Part shown: in pieces, positions 29,277-38,086 of the stretch
How positions within the stretch are numbered: position 1 is the stretch's first letter
How the letters are laid out: every line of letters starts with the position of its first letter
NCBI GenBank assembly: GCA_001942185.1
Contig: MKJV01000071.1
Span: 1-64,000 of the forward strand
Length of the DNA: 64,000 nucleotides
Direction: 5' to 3'
DNA from: Pseudonocardia sp. CNS-004
Lineage (GTDB): Bacteria > Actinomycetota > Actinomycetes > Mycobacteriales > Pseudonocardiaceae
Made by a program: the position numbers and the translations under genes
The notes under the pieces: model-generated
What the model was told of the DNA's origin: nothing
Database searches by the model: none
Seen by the model: only the letters and a program-made list of their open reading frames with translations

Positions 29277-29452
29277 GTGCGCGTGCACACGTGCCGTCGA
29301 TGCGGCGCCACCCGCGACCAGGATGCCGCGACCGCCCTCACCTGGGTGTGTGAACGCGATCCCGACGGGGCGAGCACTGGCTCTGCCCGGCCTGCGCCCG
29401 CAGCCACGTGCGGGACATCGAGGCGAAGCTCCCGCAGGAGTGGTGGGGCTAA
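29277..29452 (+). CDS. Small zinc-ribbon protein
   Basis: About 58 residues. It has two CxxC pairs (HTCRRCGAT and WLCPACARSHV), then ends DIEAKLPQEWWG. It probably binds one zinc ion and may contact nucleic acid or protein. The frame breaks near 29365 in GACGGGGCGAG, as if one base were lost. GTG 29277 or GTG 29283 is the start. Its TAA overlaps the stop of the convergent monooxygenase by 2 nt. Confidence 0.6.
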
Positions 29453-30627
29453 CGCGCCGCGGGCTGCGCCACCACCGGTACCCGGTTCCCCGCGATGGCC
29501 TTGACGATCACGCGGTCCAGCCAGGGCAGGTTCCCGAGCCGCAGCACCGCCCTGCGCAGCAGGACGTCTCGTCGCGAGGCCGGCAGGAACCACCGCGCCA
29601 CCCGGCGGCCGACCTCCTGCCGCTCGGTGGCGATCGGACGCCAGGCCTGCTCGTAGCGCTCCAGGCCCGCCTCGATCGTCGGGGCCGCGGCGAGCTCCTC
29701 GGCGAGCACGTACGCGCCGCCGATGCCGAGCGACGCCCCCTGGCCCGCGAGCAGCGACACCGCGGCGCACGCGTCGCCCACCAGCGTCACCCGCCCGCTG
29801 CTCCAGCGCGGCATCTCGATCTGCGCGACCTGGTCGTAGAACACCTCGGACGACGGTGGGCAGGCGGCGAGCGCGCGGGGCACCAGCCACCCGAGGCCGC
29901 GGTACTCCTCCTGCACCGCGGCGCGGGCATCCGCGGGCATCGCGGGGTCGGGGGTGCGGTGCACGGTGAACGTGGCGACCCGACCCCCACCCAGCCCGTA
30001 GATGCCCATCTGGCGCTGCGGGGTGTCGGTCAGGCACACCTTGTGGCGGGTGGCCGCCTCCACCACCGGGTCGTCGAACTGGAAGGCGGCGGTGTGGAGG
30101 CCGAGGTAGCGGGAGTAGCGGTGCTCCTCGCCGAACACCAGCCTGCGCACGGTGGAGTGGATGCCGTCCGCGCCGACGAGGAGGTCGGCGTCGACGCGGG
30201 TGCCGTCGGCGAGCCCGACGTCCACGCCGCCGGGCCCGTCGCGCACGTCCGTGACGGCGACGCCGAACCGCACCTGGACGGCAGCGGGCAGGTGCTCGCG
30301 CAGCACCGCTTCCAGATCGGAGCGCAACAGGCTGAGCAGCCTGCCGTCCTCGGTGGCGGCGAACCGGGCGAAGGTGAGCTGCGCCGTCGTACGTCCGCGG
30401 GTGTCGACGTAGGCCGCCTCATCGATCGGATGGGCCCGTTCGTGCAACGCCGGCACGAGTCCCATCGCGTCGGCCGCGTCGAATCCGGGACCGAAGAAGT
30501 CGATCATGTAGCCCTGGGTGCGCGGGCCGGGCGCCCGCTCCAGCACGACGACGTCCCACCCGTGGGCGTGCATCCGGTGTGCCAGCGCCAGCCCGGAGAT
30601 GCCGGCACCGCAGATCGCGACCTTCAT
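29449..30627 (-). CDS. FAD-dependent aromatic-type monooxygenase
   Basis: 392 residues, frame intact. The FAD fold is VAICGAGISGLALAHRM. LLVGADGIHSTVRRLVFG is the DG motif, and RVTLVGDACAAVSLLAGQGA is the GD motif of class A flavoprotein hydroxylases. Such enzymes hydroxylate aromatic or polyketide compounds with NAD(P)H and O2. The ATG overlaps the stop of the TetR gene, so that regulator probably controls it, perhaps in response to the substrate. Confidence 0.87.
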   Translation of the reverse strand: MKVAICGAGISGLALAHRMHAHGWDVVVLERAPGPRTQGYMIDFFGPGFDAADAMGLVPALHERAHPIDEAAYVDTRGRTTAQLTFARFAATEDGRLLSLLRSDLEAVLREHLPAAVQVRFGVAVTDVRDGPGGVDVGLADGTRVDADLLVGADGIHSTVRRLVFGEEHRYSRYLGLHTAAFQFDDPVVEAATRHKVCLTDTPQRQMGIYGLGGGRVATFTVHRTPDPAMPADARAAVQEEYRGLGWLVPRALAACPPSSEVFYDQVAQIEMPRWSSGRVTLVGDACAAVSLLAGQGASLGIGGAYVLAEELAAAPTIEAGLERYEQAWRPIATERQEVGRRVARWFLPASRRDVLLRRAVLRLGNLPWLDRVIVKAIAGNRVPVVAQPAAR

Positions 30628-31195
30628 CACTGCTCCTCCTTCAAGACGATCCTGTGCAGGACCGGCGCCACGGCGCCGGCGGGCAGCGGCGCGAGCGCCC
30701 GGTGCAGCAGCACCCCGTCGATCACGGCGGCCAGCACCGCGGCGGTGGCCTCCGGGTCGGGCACCTCCAGCTCGCGCAGCCGCGCGGCGACCAGGCCCCG
30801 GAACTCGTCGAGGACGGCGGTGAGCTGCGCGCGCAGGTCCGGGTCCCGGGTGGCGGCGAGGTAGGTCTCGACGGCCAGCAGCGAGGCCGGGTCGGTGCCG
30901 CTGTAGCCGTCGATGGCGGCGGCGATCAGGTCGACGAGCTCCGCGGGCCTGCCCGCCTGCCGCACCAGCTCCGCGACGCCCCCGATCATGTCGCGCAGCG
31001 CGCCCACCGCCGCCTCGGAGAGCAGCGCCTGGAGCGAGGCGAAGTGGTAGTGCACGAGCCCGGGCCCGACGCCGGCCCGCTCGGCCACCGTGCGCGTGCT
31101 CACCGCAGCCACCCGCGCTCGGGCACGAGCTCCCGCGCCGCCAGCACCAGCCGTCGCCGGACCTCGTGGCCCCGGCTCGCCGCGGTCTCGACCAT
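30627..31195 (-). CDS. TetR/AcrR family transcriptional regulator
   Basis: About 190 residues. The N-terminal HTH includes [20 protein letters not shown] followed by [10 protein letters not shown]. The C-terminal helical part ([20 protein letters not shown]) would bind a ligand and dimerise. The start ATG 31195 ([20 protein letters not shown]) is joined to the HTH after one lost base near 31110 (GGGTGGCTGCG). It is translationally coupled to the monooxygenase. It is divergent from mshC, with 66 bp between. Confidence 0.83.
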
Positions 31196-31261
31196 CGAAC
31201 CTCCATTTGGTCAGTCGCCTTGGGCAACTGCCCAAAGGATAGCATCACGTACGTTGTTGGT

Positions 31262-32508
31262 ATGCAGACCTGGGCATCCGTCGACGTCCCGCGGCTCGAG
31301 GGCGGGGGACCGCCGCTCCGGTTGCACGACACCGCGTCCGCGCGCATCCGGCCCACGGCGCCGGGCGACACGGCCACCATGTACGTCTGCGGCATCACCC
31401 CCTACGACGCCACCCATCTCGGCCACGCCGCCACCTACCTGGCGTTCGACCTGGTCAACCGCGTGTGGCGGGACCTCGGCCACGACGTGCACTACGTGCA
31501 GAACGTCACCGACATCGACGACCCGCTGCTCGAGCGCGCCGCCCGCGACCACGACGACTGGGTGGTCCTCGGGATGCGGGAGACCGCGCTGTTCCGCGAG
31601 GACATGCAGTCGCTGCGCGTGCTGCCGCCCCGGCAGTTCATCGGCGCGGTCGAGGCGATGGGGGAGATCGCGGAACTGGTGGGCAAGCTCCTCGCCGCCG
31701 GGGCGGCCTACCGCGTGCCCGACGAGCAGTACCCGGACGTCTACTTCGACTCGACCGCGAGCGGCCACTTCGGCTACGAGTCGAACTACGACGAGGCCAC
31801 GATGATCGAGCTGTCGCGCGAGCGCGGCGGCGACCCCGACCGCCCCGGCAAGCGCCACCCCGCCGACGCCCTGCTGTGGCGCATGGCGCGCCCGGACGAG
31901 CCGCACTGGGAGTCCGACCTGGGGGCGGGCCGCCCCGGCTGGCACGTCGAGTGCGCCGCGATCGCCCTCAACCGGCTCGGCAACCAGATCGACCTCAACG
32001 GCGGTGGCTCCGACCTGGTGTTCCCGCACCACGAGTTCGGGGCGGCCCACGCGGAGGCGTTCACCGGCGTGCACCCGTTCGCCCGGCACTACGTGCACAC
32101 CGGCATGATCGGCCTCGACGGCGAGAAGATGTCGAAGTCGCGCGGCAACCTCGTGTTCGTCTCCAAGCTGCGCGCGCAGGACGTCGACCCGAACGCGGTG
32201 CGGCTCGCCCTGCTCGCCGGGCACTACCGCACCGACCGCGCCTGGACCGCCGACCTGCTGGCCACGGCCGAGCACCGGCTCGCGCGCTGGCGCTCCGCGG
32301 TGGCGCTGCCCACCGCCCCACCCGCCGAGGACCTGGTCGCCCGCCTGCGCACCCACCTCGCCGACGACCTCGACACCCCGGCCGCGCTCGCCGCCGTCGA
32401 CGCGTGGGCCGGCGAGGCACTGGAGCGCCGCGGCACCGACCCGTCCGCGCCGACGCTCGCCCGCACCGCCGTGGACGCCTGCTCGGGGTCGATCTGCGGC
32501 CGCGCTGA
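31262..32508 (+). CDS. mshC: Cysteine:glucosaminyl-inositol ligase of mycothiol synthesis
   Basis: About 415 residues of the class I cysteinyl-tRNA synthetase fold. [20 protein letters not shown] carries the zinc Cys and the HIGH-like motif [16 protein letters not shown] supplies another zinc ligand region, and [14 protein letters not shown] is the KMSKS loop. The ATP-dependent enzyme joins Cys to GlcN-inositol, a step in mycothiol synthesis specific to Actinobacteria. The last dozen residues are read after one lost base near 32477 ([13 protein letters not shown], stop 32506-32508). The start is ATG 31262. Confidence 0.93.
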
Positions 32509-32571
32509 CACCTTGCGCGCCGCCTGCCCGAGGGGCCGGCGTCCGAGCTTGATCGGCGATCACCGACCCGT

Positions 32572-32632
32572 GATCAGCAGTTCGGCGCGAAACCCGACGA
32601 ATTCCGACGGATGATGCGCCGACGCGGTGATC
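32572..32632. repeat. 61-nt GATC-bounded hairpin element, copy D
   Basis: From GATC to GATC, 61 nt. Arms GATCAGCAGTTCGGCGC and GCGCCGACGCGGTGATC pair at 12 of 17 positions, with the outer and inner blocks best. It lies in the 218-bp gap after mshC, in which no gene was seen. Confidence 0.55.
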
Positions 32633-32726
32633 ACGCCCGCGGCACCGCCTCCGGTGGCGCCTCGCCACGAAGGAGAGCCACCGTAGTTGGTGTGCGCGGG
32701 CCACGCGTTCTGGTTGAGTGAGGCCC

Positions 32727-33095
32727 ATGGCGCGCAACGTGCTGGGCGAGGAGTTGCAGACCTGCGGCACCGATCCGATCACCGGCTTCTACCGCACGGG
32801 TTGCTGCAACACCGGGGCGGAGGACGCGGGGGTGCACACGGTCTGCGCGCAGGTCACCGCCGAGTTCCTGGACTTCAGCGCGCGCCGCGGCAACGACCTG
32901 TCCACGCCGCGTCCCGAGCACGGGTTCGCCGGCCTGCGACCGGGGGACCGCTGGTGCCTCTGCGCCGACCGGTGGGTGGAGGCGTTGGAGGCCGGGGTCG
33001 CGCCACCGGTGGTGCTGGCCGCCACGCACGCCCGCACGCTCGACTGGGTGGACCTCACCGACCTGCGCCGCCACGCGGTCGCCCCGGACGCATGA
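32727..33095 (+). CDS. DUF2237 family protein
   Basis: 122 residues, frame intact. RNVLGEELQTCGTDPITGFY, then RTGCCNTGAEDAGVHTVCAQ, and later GDRWCLCADRWVEALEAG are the conserved blocks of DUF2237, a small widespread family without an established function. The conserved Cys residues suggest metal binding or redox chemistry, which is inference. Its TGA overlaps the ATG of the next gene. Confidence 0.82.
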   Translation: MARNVLGEELQTCGTDPITGFYRTGCCNTGAEDAGVHTVCAQVTAEFLDFSARRGNDLSTPRPEHGFAGLRPGDRWCLCADRWVEALEAGVAPPVVLAATHARTLDWVDLTDLRRHAVAPDA

Positions 33096-33490
33096 TCTCG
33101 GTCGAGCTGGCATTGCGGCTGCGGGACGCGGGCCTCGCGTGGACCCCCGCGTCCGGCGACCGGTTCGTGATCCCCGGGCGGGAGATGGACGCCGACGTGT
33201 TCGTGGTGAGCGAGCTGACGATCGACGTCCACCAGGCCCCCACCGGCCCGTTGATCCGCTTCAACGGCACCACGGAGTGGGCGCTGGACAGCGTGCCGCA
33301 GGAGGCCGTCGTCTGGCTGCCGCACGAGGGCCAGTTGCGGGCGGCGCTCGGCGCGCACTTCCTGCGCCTGGAACCGATCGGCGACGGCTACGCGGTGGTG
33401 ATCACCAGTGCCGCCGGCTCGGAGGAGCGTCACGTGGACGTCGACGCCGAACGCGCCTATGCGAGAGCCCTGCTCGCCTTACTGGGATAG
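33092..33490 (+). CDS. Conserved actinobacterial protein of unknown function
   Basis: 132 residues, frame intact, with ATG overlapping the previous stop. Conserved-looking blocks are ALRLRDAGLAWTPASGDRFV, GREMDADVFVVSELTI, LIRFNGTTEWALDSVPQEAV and WLPHEGQLRAALG. Similar actinobacterial proteins are sometimes labelled pilus assembly protein CpaE, but no ATPase motif is present and that name is not supported. It is soluble, without a signal peptide. The function is unknown. Confidence 0.6.
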   Translation: MISVELALRLRDAGLAWTPASGDRFVIPGREMDADVFVVSELTIDVHQAPTGPLIRFNGTTEWALDSVPQEAVVWLPHEGQLRAALGAHFLRLEPIGDGYAVVITSAAGSEERHVDVDAERAYARALLALLG

Positions 33491-33543
33491 CGATCCACGA
33501 TCACCCCGGCGCTGATCGACGCTTCGGCGCGGATCTTCTCAGC

Positions 33544-33599
33544 GATCAAGGGGAGAAGGCGGTCGAACGATCTTCGGAAGCAACCTTCAGCCCTTGATC
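33544..33599. repeat. 56-nt GATC-bounded hairpin element, copy E
   Basis: Arms GATCAAGGGGAGAAGG and CCTTCAGCCCTTGATC pair at 14 of 16 positions. The inner stem is CGAA/TTCG with loop CGATC. It lies between the hypothetical gene and the convergent lacI gene. Confidence 0.65.
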
Positions 33600-33649
33600 G
33601 CCGCCGGATGGGCCGACAGACCTCCCCCGATCGGCGGTGCCCACCGCAT

Positions 33650-33710
33650 GATCGTCGGTTGGGCGCATTCTCGTGTCGATTTCGCCCGTTTTCGCGCCAA
33701 CCCCCTGATC
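33650..33710. repeat. 61-nt GATC-bounded hairpin element, copy F
   Basis: Arms GATCGTCGGTTGGGCGC and GCGCCAACCCCCTGATC pair with a one-nucleotide offset; an inner GGGCG/CGCCC pairing is possible. The whole gap 33491-33779 is rich in GATC dyads, and no gene was found in it. Confidence 0.5.
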
Positions 33711-33779
33711 ATGCCCGCGAAGACAGTCGCTGGTGGCGCCGCGCGTCCAAGCGACGCCCTGCACTCGGCAGCACAGCGA

Positions 33780-34789
33780 TCAGACCGGGCTCGGCCCGTG
33801 CGTCCCGCGCAGCACCAACGACACCGGGATCCGCCGCTCGACCACCAGCGGCTCGGGACCGGCCATGGCCTGCTGCAGCAGCTCGACCGAGACGCGGGCC
33901 AGTGCTTCCAGGTCGCAGTGGACGGTGGTCAGGTCGATCAGCGGCCAGCCTGCCATGGGGATGTCGTCGAAACCGATGACGGTGAGGTCCTCGGGTACCC
34001 GTATGCCGCGTTCGTGGGCGGCGGACAGGATGCCGAGTGCGATCACGTCGTTGCCGCCGACGATCGCGGTGGGCCGGTTCGGGCGTTCGAGGAGCTGACC
34101 CGCGGCGGCCCGGCCGGTGTCGTGCCCGAATGTCGTGCGCAGCGCCTGGTCGCGCCGGACGTGGATCCCCCTCGCGCGAAGCGCCGCTCCCAGCGCCGTG
34201 GCGCGTTCGCGGCCGGTCGAGGTCGCGAGCGGGCCCTGGACCATCGCGACCCGCTGATGGCCGAGCTCGGCGAGGAGGGCAGCGATCGCCCGGGCGCCGC
34301 GGCGTTGTCCACCGAGCACGACGGGGACTCGGGGTGATCGAGCACCCGGTTGGTCAGGACGTGGGGGACGGCGCGCTCCGTGAGGTCCCGGGGGAGCGTC
34401 GAGTGGCGCAGGGTCGTGGTGAGGATGACGCCGTCGTAGGAACCGTCGGCAAGCGCCCCGGCGGCGATCTCGCGGTGCTCCGAGTCGGTCACCACCACGG
34501 TGCGCAGGTCGTGTGCGGCGAGGCGGCGGCGCAGCGGCTCGACGAGTTCCGGGTAGTAGGGGTTGGTCAGTTCCTCGGAGACGACGGCGATCCGGCGGCT
34601 GCGCGTGGTGGAGAGGGAGCGGGCCGAGTCGCTGGGGGTGTAGGACAGTTCCGCCGCGGCGCGCAGCACCTTCTGCCGGGTGTGCGGTGACGTACCCGGC
34701 AGGTTGCGCAGGGCGCGCGAGACGGTGGGCTGGGACACCCCGGCGCGCTTCGCCACGTCGAAGCTCGTGACCTTCCTGCTCAGGGCCAC
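33780..34789 (-). CDS. LacI family transcriptional regulator
   Basis: About 337 residues. The HTH and hinge are at the N-terminus (VTSFDVAKRAGVSQPTVSRA, then SDSARSLSTTRSRRIAVV). A periplasmic-binding-type effector domain follows, with ELTNPYYPELVEPLRRRL and TAIVGGNDVIALGILSAAHE. One base is lost near 34300. The start is GTG 34789 with GGAGT upstream. Two identical palindromes lie between it and the divergent HisD-like gene, so it probably represses both directions until an inducer, likely the substrate of the neighbouring enzymes, binds. Confidence 0.88.
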
Positions 34790-34798
34790 CACTCCTCG

Positions 34799-34834
34799 GT
34801 ATACGTATACGAACATTGACAAGTATACGTATAC
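34799..34834. promoter_or_regulatory. Twin LacI operators with a consensus -35 between
   Basis: GTATACGTATAC occurs at 34799-34810 and 34823-34834, each a perfect 12-bp palindrome, 24 bp apart; both continue with GAAC. A perfect TTGACA (34816-34821) lies between them on the plus strand, so bound repressor should cover the promoter of the HisD-like gene. Confidence 0.7.
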
Positions 34835-34871
34835 GAACGACCGTCGGCGCATCCGGACGAAGGAGCTGACA

Positions 34872-36179
34872 ATGGTCGATCATCTGAAGGTGCCATCGGC
34901 GGAGGAGCACGACGACGCCCGGCAGCAGGCCGTTCGCGACACCGTCGCCGGGGTCATCGCCGACGTCCGCGCACGTGGCGACGTTGCGGTTCGGGAGTAC
35001 TCGGAGAAGTTCGACAGCTGGTCTCCCGAGCGGTTCCGGCTCTCGGAGGAGGAGATCGAGAAGATCGTCGCGACCGTCCCGGAGCAGGCGATCGCCGACA
35101 TCAGGTCCGTCCAGGACCGCGTGCGCCGGTTCGCGCAGGCGCAGAAGGAGTCCCTGCGGGACTTCGAGGTCGAGACCGAGCCGGGCGTGTTCCTGGGTCA
35201 GAAGAACATCCCGGTGGCGTCGGCGGGCGCCTACATCCCCGGCGGGCGCTACCCGCTGGTGGCATCCGCGCACATGACCGTGCTGACGGCGAAGGTGGCG
35301 GGCGTCGAGCGGGTCACGGCGTGCACGCCGCCGATCCGCGGCGAGATCCCCGCCGCCACCGTCGCCGCGATGCACCTGGCGGGCGCGGACGAGATCCTGC
35401 TGCTCGGCGGGACGCAGGCGGTGGCGGCCATGGCGGTGGGCACCGAGACCATCGGCAAGGTCGACCTGCTGGCCGGACCCGGCAACGCCTACGTGGCCGA
35501 GGCGAAGCGGCAGCTGTTCGGTGAGGTCGGCATCGACCTGTTCGCCGGCCCCACCGAGGTCCTCGTCATCGCCGACGAGCACGCGGACCCGTTCGTCGTC
35601 GCCGTGGACCTGCTCAGCCAGGCCGAGCACGGACCGGACTCGCCCGCCGTGCTCATCACCACGTCAGCGCAGCTCGCGCGCCGCGTCGTCGAACTGGTCG
35701 ACGAGATCCTCCCCGGCATGCCCACGGCCGACTTCGCCGGCGCGGCGTGGCGCGACCACGGCGAGGTCGCCGTGGTCGAGAACCTCGACGCCGCGTACGC
35801 CCTCGCGGACCGCTACGCCTCCGAACACGTGCAGATCCTCACCGAGAACCCGCGCGAGGCGCTCGAGCGGATGCGCAACTACGGCGCGTTGTTCCTGGGC
35901 GAAGGCACCTGCGTGTCGTACGGTGACAAGGTCATCGGTACGAACCACACCCTGCCCACCCGCGGCGCCGCCCACTACACCGGTGGGCTGTGGGTCGGGA
36001 AGTACCTCAAGACCGTCACCTACCAAGAGGTCACCGACCCCGCCTCCAGCGCTGCGCTCGGCGAGCTGTGCGGGCGCGCGGCCCGCGTGGAGTTCTTCGA
36101 GGGCCATGCCCGCTCCGGCGACGTGCGTGCCCACAAGTACGCGGGCGCGGAACTGCCGTGGGCACCGGCGGGGATCTGA
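34872..36179 (+). CDS. HisD-family zinc alcohol dehydrogenase, possibly sulfopropanediol dehydrogenase
   Basis: 435 residues, frame intact, with a GGAG ribosome site. It aligns with histidinol dehydrogenase: GAYIPGGRYPLVASAHMTVL, AGPGNAYVAEAKRQLFGEV, DLFAGPTEVLVIADEHADP and LLSQAEHGPDSPAVLIT carry the NAD and zinc regions. The catabolic context (LacI control, SDR and MFS neighbours, no his genes adjacent) and the N-terminus resemble HpsN, which oxidises 2,3-dihydroxypropane-1-sulfonate to sulfolactate. It is therefore probably not the histidine enzyme. The substrate remains inferred. Confidence 0.8.
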   Translation: MVDHLKVPSAEEHDDARQQAVRDTVAGVIADVRARGDVAVREYSEKFDSWSPERFRLSEEEIEKIVATVPEQAIADIRSVQDRVRRFAQAQKESLRDFEVETEPGVFLGQKNIPVASAGAYIPGGRYPLVASAHMTVLTAKVAGVERVTACTPPIRGEIPAATVAAMHLAGADEILLLGGTQAVAAMAVGTETIGKVDLLAGPGNAYVAEAKRQLFGEVGIDLFAGPTEVLVIADEHADPFVVAVDLLSQAEHGPDSPAVLITTSAQLARRVVELVDEILPGMPTADFAGAAWRDHGEVAVVENLDAAYALADRYASEHVQILTENPREALERMRNYGALFLGEGTCVSYGDKVIGTNHTLPTRGAAHYTGGLWVGKYLKTVTYQEVTDPASSAALGELCGRAARVEFFEGHARSGDVRAHKYAGAELPWAPAGI

Positions 36180-36949
36180 TGGGTGGCGATTCCCGGATCG
36201 CCGGGCGAACGGCGCTCGTCACGGGCGCCGGCAACGGGCTCGGGCGCGCGATCGCGCTCCAGTTCGCCGCCCGGGGGGCGCGGGTCGTCCTGACCGGCCG
36301 CACCCCGGGCAAGCTGGAGCTGGTGGCGCGGGAGTGCGGCGCGGGCTCCCGGGTCGCGACGGTCGACACCGCCGACGAGGCGTCGATCGCGGCCCTCGCC
36401 GCCGACCTCGACGACGAGGAGGTGTCGATCCTGGTCAACAACGCCGGGATCGCCGGCCCGGTCGCCCCGCTCACCGCCGTCTCCGCGCAGGACTGGGACG
36501 AGGTCTTCGCGGTGAACGTCCGCGGGGTGTTCCTGATGTGCCGCGCGTTCCTCCCCCCGATGGTGCGGCGGGGGAGCGGCGACGTGATCAACGTGGCCTC
36601 GGTGTCGGGGAAGCGTCCGTTGAGCGGGCGCACCCCCTACACGGCGTCCAAGCTCGCGGTGATCGGGTTGACCACGACGTTGGCCCACGAGGTGGGGCCG
36701 GCGGGGGTCAGCGTGAACACGCTGTCCCCGGGCCCCGTGGAGGGTCCGCGGATGCACCGCAACTTCACCCTCGAGGCCGAGCGCACCGGCCGAACCTACG
36801 CCGAGGCCGAGCACGAGTACGTCTCGCGCGCCGCCCTGCACCGCATGGTCACCGAGGAGGAGGTCGGCCTGGCCGCGGTCGCCATGCTCGACATGCCGGG
36901 GCTCTGCGGCGCGGACATCGACCTGTCCGCCGGGATGGTCGCGCGCTGA
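36179..36949 (+). CDS. Short-chain dehydrogenase/reductase
   Basis: 256 residues, frame intact. The NAD(P)-binding motif is ALVTGAGNGLGRAIALQFAA. LVNNAGIAGPVAPL is the NNAG motif, and the active site is Ser in NVASVSGKRPLSG with PYTASKLAV (YxxxK). ATG overlaps the TGA of the HisD-like gene, so the two are translated as a unit and probably act in one catabolic path on a polyol-type substrate. Confidence 0.88.
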   Translation: MGGDSRIAGRTALVTGAGNGLGRAIALQFAARGARVVLTGRTPGKLELVARECGAGSRVATVDTADEASIAALAADLDDEEVSILVNNAGIAGPVAPLTAVSAQDWDEVFAVNVRGVFLMCRAFLPPMVRRGSGDVINVASVSGKRPLSGRTPYTASKLAVIGLTTTLAHEVGPAGVSVNTLSPGPVEGPRMHRNFTLEAERTGRTYAEAEHEYVSRAALHRMVTEEEVGLAAVAMLDMPGLCGADIDLSAGMVAR

Positions 36950-36950
36950 C

Positions 36951-38086
36951 CTACTCCCGCGGCAGCGCCACCGGCACCACGACGGCGAGGAGCGCGGCCG
37001 GCACGAGGAACCCGGCGAGCGGGTCGGCGTGGTACAGGGGGGTGAACGCCACCGGGCTCAGCGCGCCCCCGCCGAAGCGCAGCGACTGCACCACGGACAC
37101 CGCGCCCCCGCTGCCCAGCTCCGAACCCAGCACGAGCGCGTTGACGCCGACGAGCAGGAGCTGGGTGGCGACCCCGCCCGCCGCCCACGCGACGGCGACA
37201 CCCCAGACGGTGGGCAGCGACCCCACCCCGACGATGACGAGTGCCCCGAAGGCCACGCCGGCGAGCACGCTGCGGCGCCGCCCGATCCGGTCGACGCTGC
37301 CGCCGACGAGCCGGGCGGTGAGCAGCCCGGCGATCCCGGCACCGGTGAGCACCAGCCCGCGCGGTCCGGCGCCGATCTCGAACTCCTCCTCGAGCCGGAG
37401 CGCGACCATGAAGCTCAGCCCGGTGAGGCATCCCCACCCGATCGCGGAGGCGAGGCCGATCCGCAGCACCGCGGGCCGCAGCGCCGTCCGCAGCGCGCGG
37501 GCCAGTGGCTCCCGCCGGGCCCCTGCGGGGGCCGTCTCCTCCGGGATGCCGATGAGCCCGAGCACCCCGGCGACCACCGCGACCCCGGCGAACGCGAACC
37601 GCCAGTCGGCCTCCGCGGCGAGACCACCGATCAGCGGGGCGGACGTCTGCCCCGCCGCCTGCAGCGACCCGAACCAGCCGAGCGCCCGGCCCAGCCGGCC
37701 CGGCGCCGCCGCTGCCCCGACCGCCGAGAGCAGCAGCGGCGTGGTGAACGCGTTGGCGACACCCTGCAGCGCCCTCGCCACGAGGAACAGCGAGAACGTC
37801 GTGGCGAGGATGCACGCCACCGACGCGAGGACGTACCCGGCGTAGCCGACGACGACCGTGCGCCGCGCCCCCAGCGCTCGCCGAGGGCGCCGGAGAAGAG
37901 CATGACGGCCGCGAACGGCAGGAAGTACGCGGTGACCGACAGTGACGCCGTGCCCGGCGCCACCCCGTAGGACGACCCGAGCTCGGGCAGCATCGCCACC
38001 GTGATGCCGGCCCCGAAGGGCCCGAGGAACGCCCCTGCGTAGAGCCCTGCGCGCGCGAGCGCGGCACCGGCGCCCGTGAGGCTCAG
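36951..38086 (-). CDS. MFS transporter
   Basis: About 378 residues with 12 predicted helices. ASLSVTAYFLPFAAVMLFSG and GALGERWGARRTVVVGYAG (motif A, across a lost base near 37870) are seen first. VARALQGVANAFTTPLLLSA and RLVGGSVDRIGRRRSVLAGV follow. It may take up or export a compound linked to the adjacent LacI cluster, or be a drug pump. The start is unclear: no ATG or GTG lies in frame before AMLPELGSS, and a CTG at 38086 overlapping the PAC2 stop is a possibility. The stop is 1 bp from the SDR stop. Confidence 0.75.

Noticed and set aside
33490..33780. Possible CRISPR-like array because of regularly recurring GATC
   Set aside because: No constant direct repeat and no equal spacers are present. 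The signal comes from separate palindromic elements.
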